Shown one piece after another: positions 7,788 to 16,203 of a stretch of 64,000 nucleotides of DNA (positions within the stretch are counted from its first letter, which is position 1; the number at the start of each line of letters is the position of its first letter). Source of the stretch: Pseudomonas tohonis (lineage in GTDB: Bacteria > Pseudomonadota > Gammaproteobacteria > Pseudomonadales > Pseudomonadaceae); contig NZ_AP023189.1 in the NCBI RefSeq assembly GCF_012767755.2, positions 930,001-994,000 on the forward strand, given 5' to 3'. The notes under the pieces were generated by a model. That model did not search any database. It was not told the DNA's origin and worked only from the letters and a program-made list of their open reading frames with translations. The translations under genes were made by a program, and so were the position numbers.

Positions 7788-8480
7788 TTAGAACTTGTAG
7801 CCCAGGCCGACCATGTAGACCCACGGGTCGACGTCCACGTCCACCTTGGCACGCACGCCCAGGGCGGTGTTGTCGACGTAGGCGCGGGTGTCGATGTCGA
7901 TGTAGCGCACCTGGGCGTTGAGCATGATGTTGTCGGTCAGCATGTAGTCGGCGCCGACCTGCCAGGCCAGGCCCCAGGAGTTCTTCGCGCGGAAGTTGTC
8001 GAAGCCGGCCGCGGTCGCGCCGCTACCCACGTGCTCGTCGTAGATCCAAGTGTAGTTGATGCCGGCGCCCAGGTAGGGCTGGAAGGCCGACTGGGATTCC
8101 AGCGGGTAGTACACGACGCTCAGGGTCGGCGGCAGGTGCTTCAGCGAGCCCAGGCTGCCGTTGGCGGCGTCGAGGGCGGTGCCCTTGATCTTCACTTCGT
8201 GCTCGAAGGGGGTGGCGGCCAGCAGTTCCAGGCCGAAGTGGTCGGTCAGCATGTAGGCGAAGTTCAGGCCCAGCTGGGTGTCGCTGTCCATGGTCGCCTT
8301 GCCGCCCAGGTCGGCGCCGGCCAGGGCGCCGCGGTCCACCTTGACGGAAGAGCTGTCGGCTTTCGGGTTGACGGTGATGGCACCGGCACGGACGAGGATG
8401 TCACCCGCCTGGTGGGCATGGGCCACCGGGGCGGCCACAGCGAGAGCGAGGAGGGAGGCGGCTAGGAACTGCGTTTTCAT
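7788..8480 (-). CDS. oprG: OmpW/OprG family outer-membrane protein
   Basis: A 230-residue precursor with a clear signal peptide (MKTQFLAASLLALAVAAPVAHA) and an 8-stranded OmpW-type barrel ending in YMVGLGYKF, the C-terminal aromatic signature for outer-membrane insertion. HQAGDILVRAGAITVNP after cleavage is the standard OmpW start. OprG/OmpW proteins form a narrow hydrophobic channel for small nonpolar or amino-acid-like solutes. A 9/10 Anr/FNR-type box lies about 70 bp upstream, in line with the oxygen-linked control known for oprG. Confidence 0.95.
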   Translation of the reverse strand: MKTQFLAASLLALAVAAPVAHAHQAGDILVRAGAITVNPKADSSSVKVDRGALAGADLGGKATMDSDTQLGLNFAYMLTDHFGLELLAATPFEHEVKIKGTALDAANGSLGSLKHLPPTLSVVYYPLESQSAFQPYLGAGINYTWIYDEHVGSGATAAGFDNFRAKNSWGLAWQVGADYMLTDNIMLNAQVRYIDIDTRAYVDNTALGVRAKVDVDVDPWVYMVGLGYKF

Positions 8481-8548
8481 TGAATGGCTCCGAGGTCTTG
8501 AGCTTGTGTTGGCTGGGCTCAGTTTCGGGGAGCACGAAACGCGGCACC

Positions 8549-8562
8549 TTGATCTAGCTCAA
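8549..8562 (-). promoter_or_regulatory. Anr/FNR-type box upstream of oprG
   Basis: TTGATCTAGCTCAA reads TTGAG-N4-ATCAA on the minus strand, nine of ten matches to the FNR/Anr half-sites (TTGAT-N4-ATCAA). It lies 69 bp upstream of the oprG start, a sensible position for activation under low oxygen. Confidence 0.7.
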
Positions 8563-8594
8563 TGCCGCGGCGAGTTCGTTAGCAGGCTTTCTTG

Positions 8595-9122
8595 TCAGCT
8601 CTCGGGCGTCTCGTAGGGGTAGATCTTGCTGGCCTCCATCTGGTAGCCGGCCTCGGCCAGTTCGCTGGTGCTGGACTTCACCTGCAGCGGCCCTTCGATC
8701 CAGAACGGCTGGTAGAGCGCGTCCATCAGCACGCCCAGCTCGCTGGTGACGTGGACGATCTGGTTCGAGGGGGGCGGCGGCACGTGGATGCAGGCGCCGA
8801 AGTAGGGGACCAGGAGGAAGTCGGTCACCCGGCCTTCCTCGGTCACGTCCAGCGGCACGATGTAGCCCGGCAGCTTCACTTCCTGGCCGTCCAGGCCCTG
8901 CACCACCGGTGCCGCCGGCGACTGCTGGCTGGCGGCGGGACCCGCTTCGGCGGCGAGCGAGTCGGCCAGCTGCGAAAGGTCGTGGATGGGCGCGGGAGGC
9001 GGGGGCGGCGGAGCGTCGGCGGGGATCAGCTCGGACCAGGTCAGTTCGCGGACCTCACCGGCCCAGAGGCCGGTGGCGGTCAGCAGGATCAGGGCCGGAA
9101 GGGCCAGCAGGGCGCGTTTCAT
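8595..9122 (-). CDS. DUF3299 domain protein, exported, in zinc-linked operon
   Basis: A 175-residue exported protein with a signal peptide (MKRALLALPALILLTATGLWA), a proline-rich linker (DAPPPPPPAPIHDL), and a C-terminal DUF3299 domain with LPGYIVPLDV and VPYFGACIHVPPPPSNQIVHV. Its function is unknown. It is the last gene of the minus-strand group DUF2796-ATPase-permease-DUF3299, 7 bp after the permease, which points to a periplasmic accessory role in the same, probably zinc-related, transport process. Confidence 0.85.
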   Translation of the reverse strand: MKRALLALPALILLTATGLWAGEVRELTWSELIPADAPPPPPPAPIHDLSQLADSLAAEAGPAASQQSPAAPVVQGLDGQEVKLPGYIVPLDVTEEGRVTDFLLVPYFGACIHVPPPPSNQIVHVTSELGVLMDALYQPFWIEGPLQVKSSTSELAEAGYQMEASKIYPYETPES

Positions 9123-9129
9123 CGTGGGC

Positions 9130-10392
9130 TCACAGGCGAATGGACAGGCCGTCGGCCAGGGACTGCCGATAAGCGCGCCAGGCCGGCACGGCGCCCATCA
9201 GCAGGGCGGCGGCCAGGATACCGCCCAGCAGCGTCCACTCATAGCGGCTCGGTAGTGCCAGCGGCAGATAGAGGCCGTAGTTGGCCTGCACGTAGCCCTG
9301 GGCGAGGGCGATGCCGAGGTACAGCAGCACCAGCCCGAGCACCGCGCCGGCCAGTGCCAGGGCGAAGGCCTCCAGCACCAGCAGGCTGGCGATATGCCAG
9401 GGTCGCGCGCCCACCGAGCGCAGGATGGCCATTTCGCGACGGCGCTCGTTGAGGCTGGTGAGGATGGCGGTGAGCATGCCGATCAGCCCGGTGAGCACGA
9501 CGAACAGCGAAACCACGAACAGCGCCTTCTCGGCCGTGCCCATCAGGCTCCAGAGCTCCTGCAGGGCGACGCCGGGGAGGATCGCCAGCAGCGGTTCGCC
9601 ACGGAACTCGTTGATTTCCCGCTGCACGGCGAAGGTGGCGATCTTGCTGTTGAGGCCGAGCATGAAGGCGGTGATGGCCTTGGGTTGCAGGTCCATGGCC
9701 CGGGCCTGGTCGGCGTTGACCTTGCCGGCACCGCGCGCGGGCACGCCGTTCTGCCAGTCGATGTGCAGTGCCTCCATCCCCGCGAGGGAGATGTGCAGGG
9801 TGCGGTCCACCGGCGTACCGGTGCGTTCGAGGATGCCGACCACGGTGAAGGGCTTGTCGTCGTGCTGCACCAGGCTGACGGTGGCGACGCCGTGGGACAG
9901 CACCACCTTGTCACCCAGCTTGTACTTCAGCGCCTCGGCCACCTCGGCACCGAGCACCACGTCGAACATGTCGGAGAAGGGCTTGCCCTCGGCCAGCTTC
10001 AGCGCCTGGGCGCGGCCGTAGCGGTAGTGATCGAAATAGGCCTCGCTGGTGCCCATCACCCGGTAGCCCTTGTGCGAATCACCCAGGGAGATGGGAATGG
10101 CCCATTTCACCTTGGGGTTGTGGGCGAGGGTTTCGAAGCTGTCCCAGCGGATGTTGTTGGTGGCGTTGCCGATGCGGAACACCGAATACAGCAGCAGGTT
10201 CACCGAACCGGAGCGGGCGCCGACGATCAGGTCGGTGCCGCTGATGGTGCTGGCGAAGCTGGCGCGTGCCTCGGTGCGCACCCGCTCGACCGCCAGCAGC
10301 AGGCAGACCGAGAGGGCGATGGCGAAGACGGTGAGCAGGGCGGTGAAGCGGCGGTTGGCGAGGCTCGCCAGGGCCAGGCGGAACAGGTACAT
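9130..10392 (-). CDS. ABC transporter permease, FtsX/MacB type
   Basis: A 420-residue FtsX-like permease with one N-terminal membrane helix (FTALLTVFAIALSVCLLLAV), a large periplasmic MacB core domain, and three C-terminal helices (ALFVVSLFVVLTGLIGMLTAIL, LEAFALALAGAVLGLVLLYLGIAL, and one near the end). The motif ERRREMAILRSVGARP before the second helix is characteristic. It starts 1 bp after the stop of the partner ATPase. The domain class does mechanotransmission or export more than import, so the mechanistic link to zinc is open. Confidence 0.9.
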   Translation of the reverse strand: MYLFRLALASLANRRFTALLTVFAIALSVCLLLAVERVRTEARASFASTISGTDLIVGARSGSVNLLLYSVFRIGNATNNIRWDSFETLAHNPKVKWAIPISLGDSHKGYRVMGTSEAYFDHYRYGRAQALKLAEGKPFSDMFDVVLGAEVAEALKYKLGDKVVLSHGVATVSLVQHDDKPFTVVGILERTGTPVDRTLHISLAGMEALHIDWQNGVPARGAGKVNADQARAMDLQPKAITAFMLGLNSKIATFAVQREINEFRGEPLLAILPGVALQELWSLMGTAEKALFVVSLFVVLTGLIGMLTAILTSLNERRREMAILRSVGARPWHIASLLVLEAFALALAGAVLGLVLLYLGIALAQGYVQANYGLYLPLALPSRYEWTLLGGILAAALLMGAVPAWRAYRQSLADGLSIRL

Positions 10393-10393
10393 C

Positions 10394-11101
10394 TCAGGCC
10401 TCCTGCGGGCGCGCGGCGCGGTTCAGTTCAAGCAGCGACAGGCTGCGATCGAAGAGCGCTGCCAGGCTCTGGTCGTGGCTGACGAACAGCAGGCTGGCGC
10501 CCGCCTCGCGGCATTCGCCGAAGAGCAGCTGGAGGAAGCTTTCCCGGGCGTCGGCGTCCAGGGCCGAGGTGGGTTCGTCGGCGATCACCAGTTCCGGCTG
10601 GCCGATCAGCGCGCGGGCGGCGGCGACGCGCTGCTGCTGGCCGATGGACAGCGCGTCGGCGCGGCGCTCCAGCAGCCCGGCGGCCAGGCCCAGGTGGCCG
10701 AGCAGGGTGGTCGCGGCCTGGGCCACGCTGCCATGGCGCTGCCGGGCGCGCTGGGCGCGCAGGTGCGAGAAGTGGCAGGGCAGCTCGACGTTCTCACGCA
10801 CGGAAAGGAAGGGCAGCAGGTTGAACTGCTGGAAGATGTAGCCGGTGTGGTCGACGCGGAAGCGGTCGCGGGCGCCCGAGGCCATCTTGCCCAGGTCGCG
10901 GCCCAGCAGGCTGACGCTGCCCCGGCCTGGCGTCTGCACGCCACCGAGCAGGCCCAGCAGGGTGGTCTTGCCACTGCCGCTGGGGCCCTTGAGGAAGAGG
11001 GTTTCCCCGGATCGCAGGGCGAAGGAGGGGATGTCGAGCAGTTCGGCGTGGCCCGGCCAGGCGAAGCCCAGTTCGGAGATTTCGATCAGTGTCTGGCTCA
11101 T
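10394..11101 (-). CDS. ABC transporter ATP-binding protein, LolD/MacB type
   Basis: A 235-residue ATPase with Walker A GPSGSGKTT, a Q-loop (YIFQQFNLLPFL), the signature LSIGQQQRVAAARAL, Walker B PELVIADEPTSALD, and an H-loop (LLFVSHDQSL). I use the ATG at 11101 (MSQTLIEISELGFAW); the frame upstream has no domain. It pairs with the FtsX-type permease immediately downstream and lies 38 bp after the DUF2796 gene, so the four genes form one operon. Confidence 0.92.
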   Translation of the reverse strand: MSQTLIEISELGFAWPGHAELLDIPSFALRSGETLFLKGPSGSGKTTLLGLLGGVQTPGRGSVSLLGRDLGKMASGARDRFRVDHTGYIFQQFNLLPFLSVRENVELPCHFSHLRAQRARQRHGSVAQAATTLLGHLGLAAGLLERRADALSIGQQQRVAAARALIGQPELVIADEPTSALDADARESFLQLLFGECREAGASLLFVSHDQSLAALFDRSLSLLELNRAARPQEA

Positions 11102-11139
11102 GGGTTGCCGGCCGGGTTGCCCCGGCCGGTTCATCGGAT

Positions 11140-11736
11140 TCAGAAGCTCAGGGAGGGGTTGGCAGGGGTCAGCTCGGCGCCCTGCTGGCCCTGCGGGCCG
11201 ATCAGTTGTACCTGAATTTTCTGGGTGGCGGGGAAGCGCTCGAACAGCTCCTTGAGGTCCAGGGTCTTGAGGTCCCCGGGCTTGGCGCATTCCAGCTGGT
11301 AGTGGGCGTGGACCTCGCTGTGCTCGTGGTGGTGCTCGTGGCCTTTCTCTTCGTCGTGGTCGGCGTCTTCGTGCTCATGCTCGTGGTCCGCCGGGGCGTT
11401 GCCGAACAGCGGGCTTTCCAGCTCCTGGCCGGTGACCTTGCAACCGGCGACCAGGGGCAGGGCGAACAGGTCCAGCGGCTTCTCCAGCAGGGCGCGGGCG
11501 GCGGCGACCTTGGCCTTGTCGGCGTCGCTGCTGGCGGCGTGCTCGAAGCCGACCAGGTTCATGGCCGGGCTTTCCAGCTCCAGTTCCAGGCTGTTGCCGT
11601 CCAGGGCGACGTTCATCCGCGCCACGCCGTGCTCATGGGCGCCGAGGCTGCCGTGCTCCTCGTGTTCGTGTTCGTGGGCCTGGGCGGCGGCCAGGGGCAG
11701 CAGGGCGAAGGGCAGGGCGAGGAGCAGGCGGCGCAT
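11140..11736 (-). CDS. ZrgA-like DUF2796 periplasmic zinc-binding protein
   Basis: A 198-residue DUF2796 protein with a signal peptide (MRRLLLALPFALLPLAAAQA), a mature N-terminus AHEHEHEEHGSLGAHEHG, and an internal run of His/Glu/Asp near 118-145 (HEHEHEDADHDEEKGHEHH). Such runs bind Zn(II), and the family includes ZrgA of Vibrio zinc uptake. It is the first gene of the operon, and a Zur-like palindrome lies 30 bp upstream. I infer zinc capture or sensing in the periplasm under zinc limitation. Confidence 0.88.
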   Translation of the reverse strand: MRRLLLALPFALLPLAAAQAHEHEHEEHGSLGAHEHGVARMNVALDGNSLELELESPAMNLVGFEHAASSDADKAKVAAARALLEKPLDLFALPLVAGCKVTGQELESPLFGNAPADHEHEHEDADHDEEKGHEHHHEHSEVHAHYQLECAKPGDLKTLDLKELFERFPATQKIQVQLIGPQGQQGAELTPANPSLSF

Positions 11737-11765
11737 GGGGCACTCCGGAGTCGGGTGAAATGAGG

Positions 11766-11780
11766 TGTTACGTTATAACA
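11766..11780 (-). promoter_or_regulatory. Zur-like operator
   Basis: TGTTACGTTATAACA is a near-palindrome close to the Pseudomonas Zur box (TGTTATNNTATAACA type). It lies 30 bp upstream of the DUF2796 gene and overlaps its probable promoter. From memory, the equivalent P. aeruginosa operon (PA4063-PA4066) is induced by zinc limitation. Confidence 0.75.
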
Positions 11781-11864
11781 ACTTTCAGATCGCCTCGCCA
11801 GTGTCGCCTGGCGCCTGGTCGAGGCACGTGGGAGCATGGCCCGATTCAACCTGGGGAGCTGGAC

Positions 11865-12215
11865 ATGCTGCGTATTCGTGGACGGATCGGCGATTGGCCG
11901 GTCGACCTGACGGTGGAAATGGACGAGGAGGACTGGCAGCGCCTGGGCGCACAGCTGCAGGTCGGCGTCGAGGCGCCAGCCGCGCCGCCCGCCGCTCCCG
12001 CCAAGGCTCCGAAGCGCAGCGATGCCCTGTGGGATACCGCGCTGGAACTGCTGCGCAACGCCGGGCGTATCGAGGGGCCGCGCCTGCTGGGCGAACTGGA
12101 AGCCCTCGCTGGCGGAGCGGCGGCCGGCAAGCGCCTGCTGGTGCGGCTGCGCCATAGCGAGCAGGTGCAGCTGGAGATGGGGGGCGATGCGCCCGTCTAC
12201 GTCTGGAAGGGGTGA
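11865..12215 (+). CDS. Conserved hypothetical protein
   Basis: A 116-residue cytoplasmic protein with no domain I recognise. It has an N-terminal beta-rich segment (MLRIRGRIGDWPVDLTVEMDEEDW), an Ala/Pro-rich linker, and a C-terminal helical region ending in HSEQVQLEMGGDAPVYVWKG. The ATG at 11865 has a GGGGAG ribosome site 9 bp upstream and is preferred over the start at 11760, which would run through the Zur-like box. The P. aeruginosa region has a hypothetical gene at the same place. Confidence 0.75.
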   Translation: MLRIRGRIGDWPVDLTVEMDEEDWQRLGAQLQVGVEAPAAPPAAPAKAPKRSDALWDTALELLRNAGRIEGPRLLGELEALAGGAAAGKRLLVRLRHSEQVQLEMGGDAPVYVWKG

Positions 12216-12226
12216 GCGTCGTAGGT

Positions 12227-12314
12227 CCGTAGGTTGGGCTGAGGTACGAAGCCCAACGTGACCCTATTGGGCATTGCATCGTTGGGCCTCGCTACGCTCG
12301 GCGCCAACCTACGG
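12227..12314. repeat. Intergenic inverted-repeat element between hypothetical gene and cnoX
   Basis: CCGTAGGTTGG at 12227 and CCAACCTACGG at 12304 form perfect 11-bp outer arms. Inside are two smaller hairpins, GTTGGGC...GCCCAAC and TTGGGC...GCCAA. It fills the convergent gap and looks like a Pseudomonas dispersed palindromic unit, possibly doubling as a terminator. Confidence 0.65.
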
Positions 12315-12328
12315 GAGCTTTTGCGCGA

Positions 12329-13198
12329 TCAATAGATCGCCTGGTAGAGCTTGCGGCGGTAGGTGGTGACCAGCGGGTGGTCGTTGCCCAGCAGGTCGAA
12401 CACCTGCAGCAGGGTCTTGTGGGCGATGCCCTCGGCGTAGCTGCGGTTGCGCACGAAGAGCTTGAGCAGGCCCTCCAGCGCCGGCTCGTACTGCTGGCGG
12501 GCCAGTTGCTGGATGCAGAGCTGGTAGCTGGCCTCGTCGTCCTCGGCGTTCTGCGCCAGGCGTGACTTCAGGTCGGCGGCTTCCGGCAGGTCGGCGGCCT
12601 GGCGCAGGAAGGTCAGCTGCGCACGGGCGCCGGCCAGGGCCTGCTTGTGCTCGTCGCTCTTCACCGCATCCAGCACCGCCTGGGCTTCGCCCAGTTCACC
12701 GCGTTCGGCCAGGCAGCGCGCATAGAGGATCAGCGCGGCGGCGTTGCTGTTGTCCTCGGTCAGCACGTCCTTGAGCAGGGCCTCGGCATCGCCGATGCGG
12801 CCATCGGCGAACAGCGCCTGGGCGGTTTCCAGCGGGTCGGCGGCGGCCGGCGCGGGTTGCTGCACATGGGGTTCGAGCATGGCGCGGATCTGCGACTCGG
12901 GCTGCGCGCCGGCGAAGCCGTCCACCGGCTGGCCGTCCTTGAACAGCACCACGGTGGGCAGGCTGCGGATGCCGAAGCGCATCACGATGTCCTGCTCGAT
13001 GTCGCAGTTGACCTTGGCCAGCAGCAGCTCGCCGCGGTAGGACTCGGCGATCTGCGCCAGCAGCGGCATCAGCGCCTTGCACGGCGCGCACCACTCGGCC
13101 CAGAAGTCCACCAGGACCGGCTTGTGGAAGGAGTTCTGGATCACCGCCTGGTCGAAGTCGGCGGCGGTGGTATCGAAGATGTAGGGCGTGTCGCTCAT
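12329..13198 (-). CDS. cnoX: CnoX/YbbN-type thioredoxin-TPR co-chaperone
   Basis: A 289-residue protein with an N-terminal thioredoxin fold holding the active motif WCAPC (C37, C40) and a C-terminal TPR-like helical region (about 120-289). CnoX proteins are chaperedoxins that protect clients from oxidation and pass them to GroEL. E. coli CnoX lacks the CXXC; here it is intact, so disulfide reductase activity is likely. I choose the ATG at 13198 (MSDTPYIFDTT) over an in-frame start seven codons upstream because homologues start here. Confidence 0.9.
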   Translation of the reverse strand: MSDTPYIFDTTAADFDQAVIQNSFHKPVLVDFWAEWCAPCKALMPLLAQIAESYRGELLLAKVNCDIEQDIVMRFGIRSLPTVVLFKDGQPVDGFAGAQPESQIRAMLEPHVQQPAPAAADPLETAQALFADGRIGDAEALLKDVLTEDNSNAAALILYARCLAERGELGEAQAVLDAVKSDEHKQALAGARAQLTFLRQAADLPEAADLKSRLAQNAEDDEASYQLCIQQLARQQYEPALEGLLKLFVRNRSYAEGIAHKTLLQVFDLLGNDHPLVTTYRRKLYQAIY

Positions 13199-13271
13199 CG
13201 GAGGTTCTCGAGTGCGCAAGGGTGGACGAATGATACGGCCGCCGCATGCAGCCGCCTACCGGGGCCCGCCG

Positions 13272-13925
13272 TTATCTCGCTGCGTGGTACAGGCTCACGT
13301 GGCGGAATTGCTCGGGCTCGGCCAGGTCCGGCCAGGTGCAGGCTTCGAGCATCGCCAGGCGGCGGTACTGGGGGTGGGCGAAGTCGCGGACGCGGGAGTC
13401 GGCCACCAGGGCTTCGCGGCCACGGCTGAGGAAGTGGTCGAGCAGGGGCAGGTTGGCGCGGTCGTAGAGCACGTCGGCGACCACGACCAGGTCGAAGCGG
13501 TCGGCTTCGGCGAAGAAGTCCCCGGAGTAGCCCAGCTCCACGCCATTGAGCTCGGCGTTGGCGCGGCAGGACTCCAGGGCCAGCGGGTCGAGGTCGCAGG
13601 CCACCACTTCCGCGGCGCCCGCCCTGGCCGCGGCGATGGCGGCCACGCCCGAGCCCGCGCCGAAGTCCAGCACGCGCTTGCCGGCCACCCATTCCGGGCG
13701 CTCGGCGAACCAGCGCGCCAGGGCCAGGCCGCTGGCCCAGCAGAAACACCAGTAGGGCGGCTCCTCGAGGATGCGGCGGGTCTCATCGGGGTCGAAGGCG
13801 CGATCCATGTTGCCGCCGTCGATCAGCCACAGGCGCAGGTCGGTGCCCGGCAGTCTCTCGGCGTTCAGGCGGGCGTCGCCGAGCAGTTGGCCGAGGGCGC
13901 GTTGCAGCGCTGCGGGCGCCTTCAC
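13272..13925 (-). CDS. Class I SAM-dependent methyltransferase (protein-lysine type)
   Basis: A 217-residue methyltransferase of the METTL20/Nnt1-like family. It shows motif I VLDFGAGSGVAAIAAARAG, motif II EVVACDLDPLALESCRANAELN, and the post-motif FDLVVVADVLYDRANLPLLD. A protein-lysine target such as the ETF beta subunit is possible for this family but not shown here. The start is a GTG at 13925 that overlaps the stop of the upstream lipoprotein gene as GTGA. A much longer open frame upstream is antisense to other genes. Confidence 0.85.
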   Translation of the reverse strand: MKAPAALQRALGQLLGDARLNAERLPGTDLRLWLIDGGNMDRAFDPDETRRILEEPPYWCFCWASGLALARWFAERPEWVAGKRVLDFGAGSGVAAIAAARAGAAEVVACDLDPLALESCRANAELNGVELGYSGDFFAEADRFDLVVVADVLYDRANLPLLDHFLSRGREALVADSRVRDFAHPQYRRLAMLEACTWPDLAEPEQFRHVSLYHAAR

Positions 13926-14359
13926 GGCGCGCGTTCCAGCTGCAGTTGGCCAAGGGCCTGGCTCTCGGCCTGGAGGATGCGTCGCGGCGCCAGGCGCTGC
14001 ACCAGCTGGCCGGACTGGCTGACGCGCGCGCGCAGCTCCACGCGCTCGCCCTGGGGGAACACCTCGGGGTTGAAGGTCAGCTTGAACGGCAGCGCCTGGC
14101 CCGTGCCCGCCAGGCGCACGCTGCCGAGCAGGCGTTGTGGGCGGTCGCGGCCGTCGATCACCAGCAGCGCCATCTCCACTTCGCTGCCGGCCGGGGCCCC
14201 GAGCAACTGGCCCTTGAGCTCGCGCAGGTGCGCGGGTGTCGGCTCCTCGACCTGGACCCGCTGCTGGGCCGGCCTGGGGGTGGGCTTGGGCTCGGCGGGC
14301 GGTTCGCTGGAACAGGCGGCCAGCAGGGCTGCGAGGAAAAGGACGGAAAGGGCGCGCAT
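13922..14359 (-). CDS. YbaY-family lipoprotein
   Basis: A 145-residue lipoprotein with a type II signal peptide MRALSVLFLAALLAACSS, where the lipobox is LAAC and the lipidated residue is the cysteine at 16. The mature domain (LKFKLTFNP-like core, VFPQGERVELRARVSQSGQ) matches the YbaY/HslJ-like beta domain of unknown function. Its stop overlaps the start of the methyltransferase gene. Confidence 0.82.
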   Translation of the reverse strand: MRALSVLFLAALLAACSSEPPAEPKPTPRPAQQRVQVEEPTPAHLRELKGQLLGAPAGSEVEMALLVIDGRDRPQRLLGSVRLAGTGQALPFKLTFNPEVFPQGERVELRARVSQSGQLVQRLAPRRILQAESQALGQLQLERAP

Positions 14360-14482
14360 CGGTGACTCCTGGCCTTTGTTGCGGAGGGCTCTGGGCGGCC
14401 TTATAACGCAAAGCCCGCGGCTTGTCTTGCCGGGGAGATGCGCTACCATGTGGCCTTCTTTTTCCGCAGTCACCTCCCCACC

Positions 14483-14947
14483 ATGCACTGTCCCTTCTGT
14501 GGCGCCCATGACACCAAGGTGATCGATTCGCGACTGGTCGCTGAAGGCGATCAGGTCCGCCGCCGCCGCGAATGCCTGGCGTGCGAGGAACGCTTCACCA
14601 CCTTCGAGACCGCCGAACTGGTCATGCCCCGGCTGATCAAGCAGGACGGCAGCCGCCAGCCCTTCGATGAGGAGAAGCTTCGCGCCGGCATGCAGCGCGC
14701 GCTGGAGAAGCGCCCGGTGAGCATCGAGCGCCTCGAAGAAGCCATCGCCCATATCAAGCACAAGCTGCGCGCCACCGGCGAGCGCGAGGTGAAGTCCCGC
14801 GTGCTCGGCGAACTGGTGATGCTCGAGCTGCAGAAGCTCGACGAAGTGGCCTATATCCGATTCGCCTCGGTCTACCGTCGATTCCAGGACCTCAACGAGT
14901 TCCGCGAGGAGATCGAACGCCTGGCCCGAGAGCCCTCGAAAGACTAA
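14483..14947 (+). CDS. nrdR: NrdR transcriptional repressor of ribonucleotide reductase genes
   Basis: A 154-residue protein with a zinc ribbon formed by C3, C6, C31 and C34 ([10 protein letters not shown] and CLACEERF), then an ATP-cone domain beginning [21 protein letters not shown]. NrdR senses ATP/dATP and represses nrd operons. I use the ATG at 14483 because the zinc ribbon must be at the N-terminus. It is the first gene of the nrdR-rib block, 3 bp before ribD. Confidence 0.97.
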   Translation: MHCPFCGAHDTKVIDSRLVAEGDQVRRRRECLACEERFTTFETAELVMPRLIKQDGSRQPFDEEKLRAGMQRALEKRPVSIERLEEAIAHIKHKLRATGEREVKSRVLGELVMLELQKLDEVAYIRFASVYRRFQDLNEFREEIERLAREPSKD

Positions 14948-14950
14948 GGC

Positions 14951-16060
14951 ATGACCCAGAACGATCAGGCCTTCATGGCCCGCGCACTCGAGCTGGCCCG
15001 CAAGGGCCTGTACTCCACGCACCCCAACCCTCGTGTCGGCTGCGTGATCGTCCGGGACGGGCGCATCGTCGGCGAGGGCTGGCACGCCCGTGCCGGCGAG
15101 CCCCACGCCGAGGTCCATGCCCTGCGCCAGGCCGGCGACAAGGCCCGTGGTGCCACCGCCTACGTCACCCTCGAACCCTGCAGCCACCACGGCCGCACCC
15201 CACCCTGTGCCGACGCCCTGGTGAACGCCGGGCTGGCCCGTGTGGTGGCCGCGATGCAGGACCCCAACCCCGAAGTCTCCGGCCGTGGCCTGCTGCGCCT
15301 GATGCAGGCCGGCATCGCCGTGCAGAGCGGCGTGCTGGAGGCCGAGGCGCGCGAACTCAATGCCGGCTTCATCAAGCGCATGGAGCAGGGGCTGCCCTTC
15401 GTCCGGGTCAAGCTGGCGATGAGCCTGGACGGCCGCACCGCCATGGCCAGCGGCGAGAGCCAGTGGATCACCGGCCCCGCCGCCCGCGCCGCCGTGCAGC
15501 GCCTGCGCGCACGTGCCAGCGTGGTGCTGACCGGTGCCGACACCGTGCTCGCCGACGATGCGCGCCTTACCGTGCGCCCCGACGAACTGGGCCTGAATGC
15601 CGAACTCACCGCGCTGGCGCTGGACCGTCCGCCGCTGCGCGTGCTGGTCGACGGCCGCCTGCGCGTGCCCCTGTCCGCCCCCTTCTTCCAGGCCGGGCCT
15701 GCGCTGGTGGCCACCTGTGCCGCTGCCGCTGCGCGCGACCGCTTCCACGACGACGGCCACGAACTGCTGGCGGTGCCGGGCAGCAACGGCCACGTCGACC
15801 TCAAGCGCCTGCTGGGCGAGCTGGCCGCGCGTGGCGCCAACGAGGTGCTGGTCGAAGCCGGCCCCCGCCTGGCGGGCGCCTTCGCCCGTGCCGGGCTGGT
15901 GGACGAGTACCAGATCTTCATGGCCGGCCGCTTCCTCGGCTCCAGCGCCAGGCCCCTGCTGGACTGGCCCCTGGCACGGATGGCCGAGGCACCGCAGTTG
16001 AAGATCGTCGGCATCCGCCCGGTCGGGGACGACTGGCGGATCATTGCGGTGCCTTTGTGA
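14951..16060 (+). CDS. ribD: Bifunctional riboflavin deaminase/reductase RibD
   Basis: A 369-residue enzyme doing the second and third steps of riboflavin synthesis. The N-terminal deaminase has THPNPRVGCVIV, the zinc-site HAEVHAL (H and catalytic E), and PCSHHGRTPPC (zinc cysteines). The C-terminal NADPH-dependent reductase begins around residue 150 (FVRVKLAMSLDGRTAMASGESQWITG). The length is normal for the fusion. It starts 3 bp after nrdR. Confidence 0.97.
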   Translation: MTQNDQAFMARALELARKGLYSTHPNPRVGCVIVRDGRIVGEGWHARAGEPHAEVHALRQAGDKARGATAYVTLEPCSHHGRTPPCADALVNAGLARVVAAMQDPNPEVSGRGLLRLMQAGIAVQSGVLEAEARELNAGFIKRMEQGLPFVRVKLAMSLDGRTAMASGESQWITGPAARAAVQRLRARASVVLTGADTVLADDARLTVRPDELGLNAELTALALDRPPLRVLVDGRLRVPLSAPFFQAGPALVATCAAAAARDRFHDDGHELLAVPGSNGHVDLKRLLGELAARGANEVLVEAGPRLAGAFARAGLVDEYQIFMAGRFLGSSARPLLDWPLARMAEAPQLKIVGIRPVGDDWRIIAVPL

Positions 16061-16067
16061 AGGCAGC

Positions 16068-16150
16068 GGCAAGCTTCAAGCCTCAAGCTAGAAGCTAGAA
16101 GCCGGCACACTTGTCGCTTGCAGCTTGCAGCTTGCAGCTTGCAGCTTTCC
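16068..16150. repeat. CTTGCAG/AAGCTTCAAG low-complexity intergenic repeat
   Basis: Between ribD and the FMN riboswitch, AAGCTTCAAGCCTCAAGC and AGCTAGA repeats are followed by four tandem copies of the heptamer CTTGCAG. The two halves are partly complementary. A related AGCTTCAAG/GCAAGC tract lies after urtA at 30074-30140. Confidence 0.7.
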
Positions 16151-16203
16151 CCTTTCCCCTCCTTGTGTTAAAAACTCGCCTCGGCCACGCAAGTGGCCGA
16201 ATC

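Noticed and set aside
13926..16072. N-terminal extension of the lipoprotein to a 716-residue minus-strand protein
   Set aside because: The extension would be antisense to nrdR and ribD; the signal peptide with lipobox starts at 14359.
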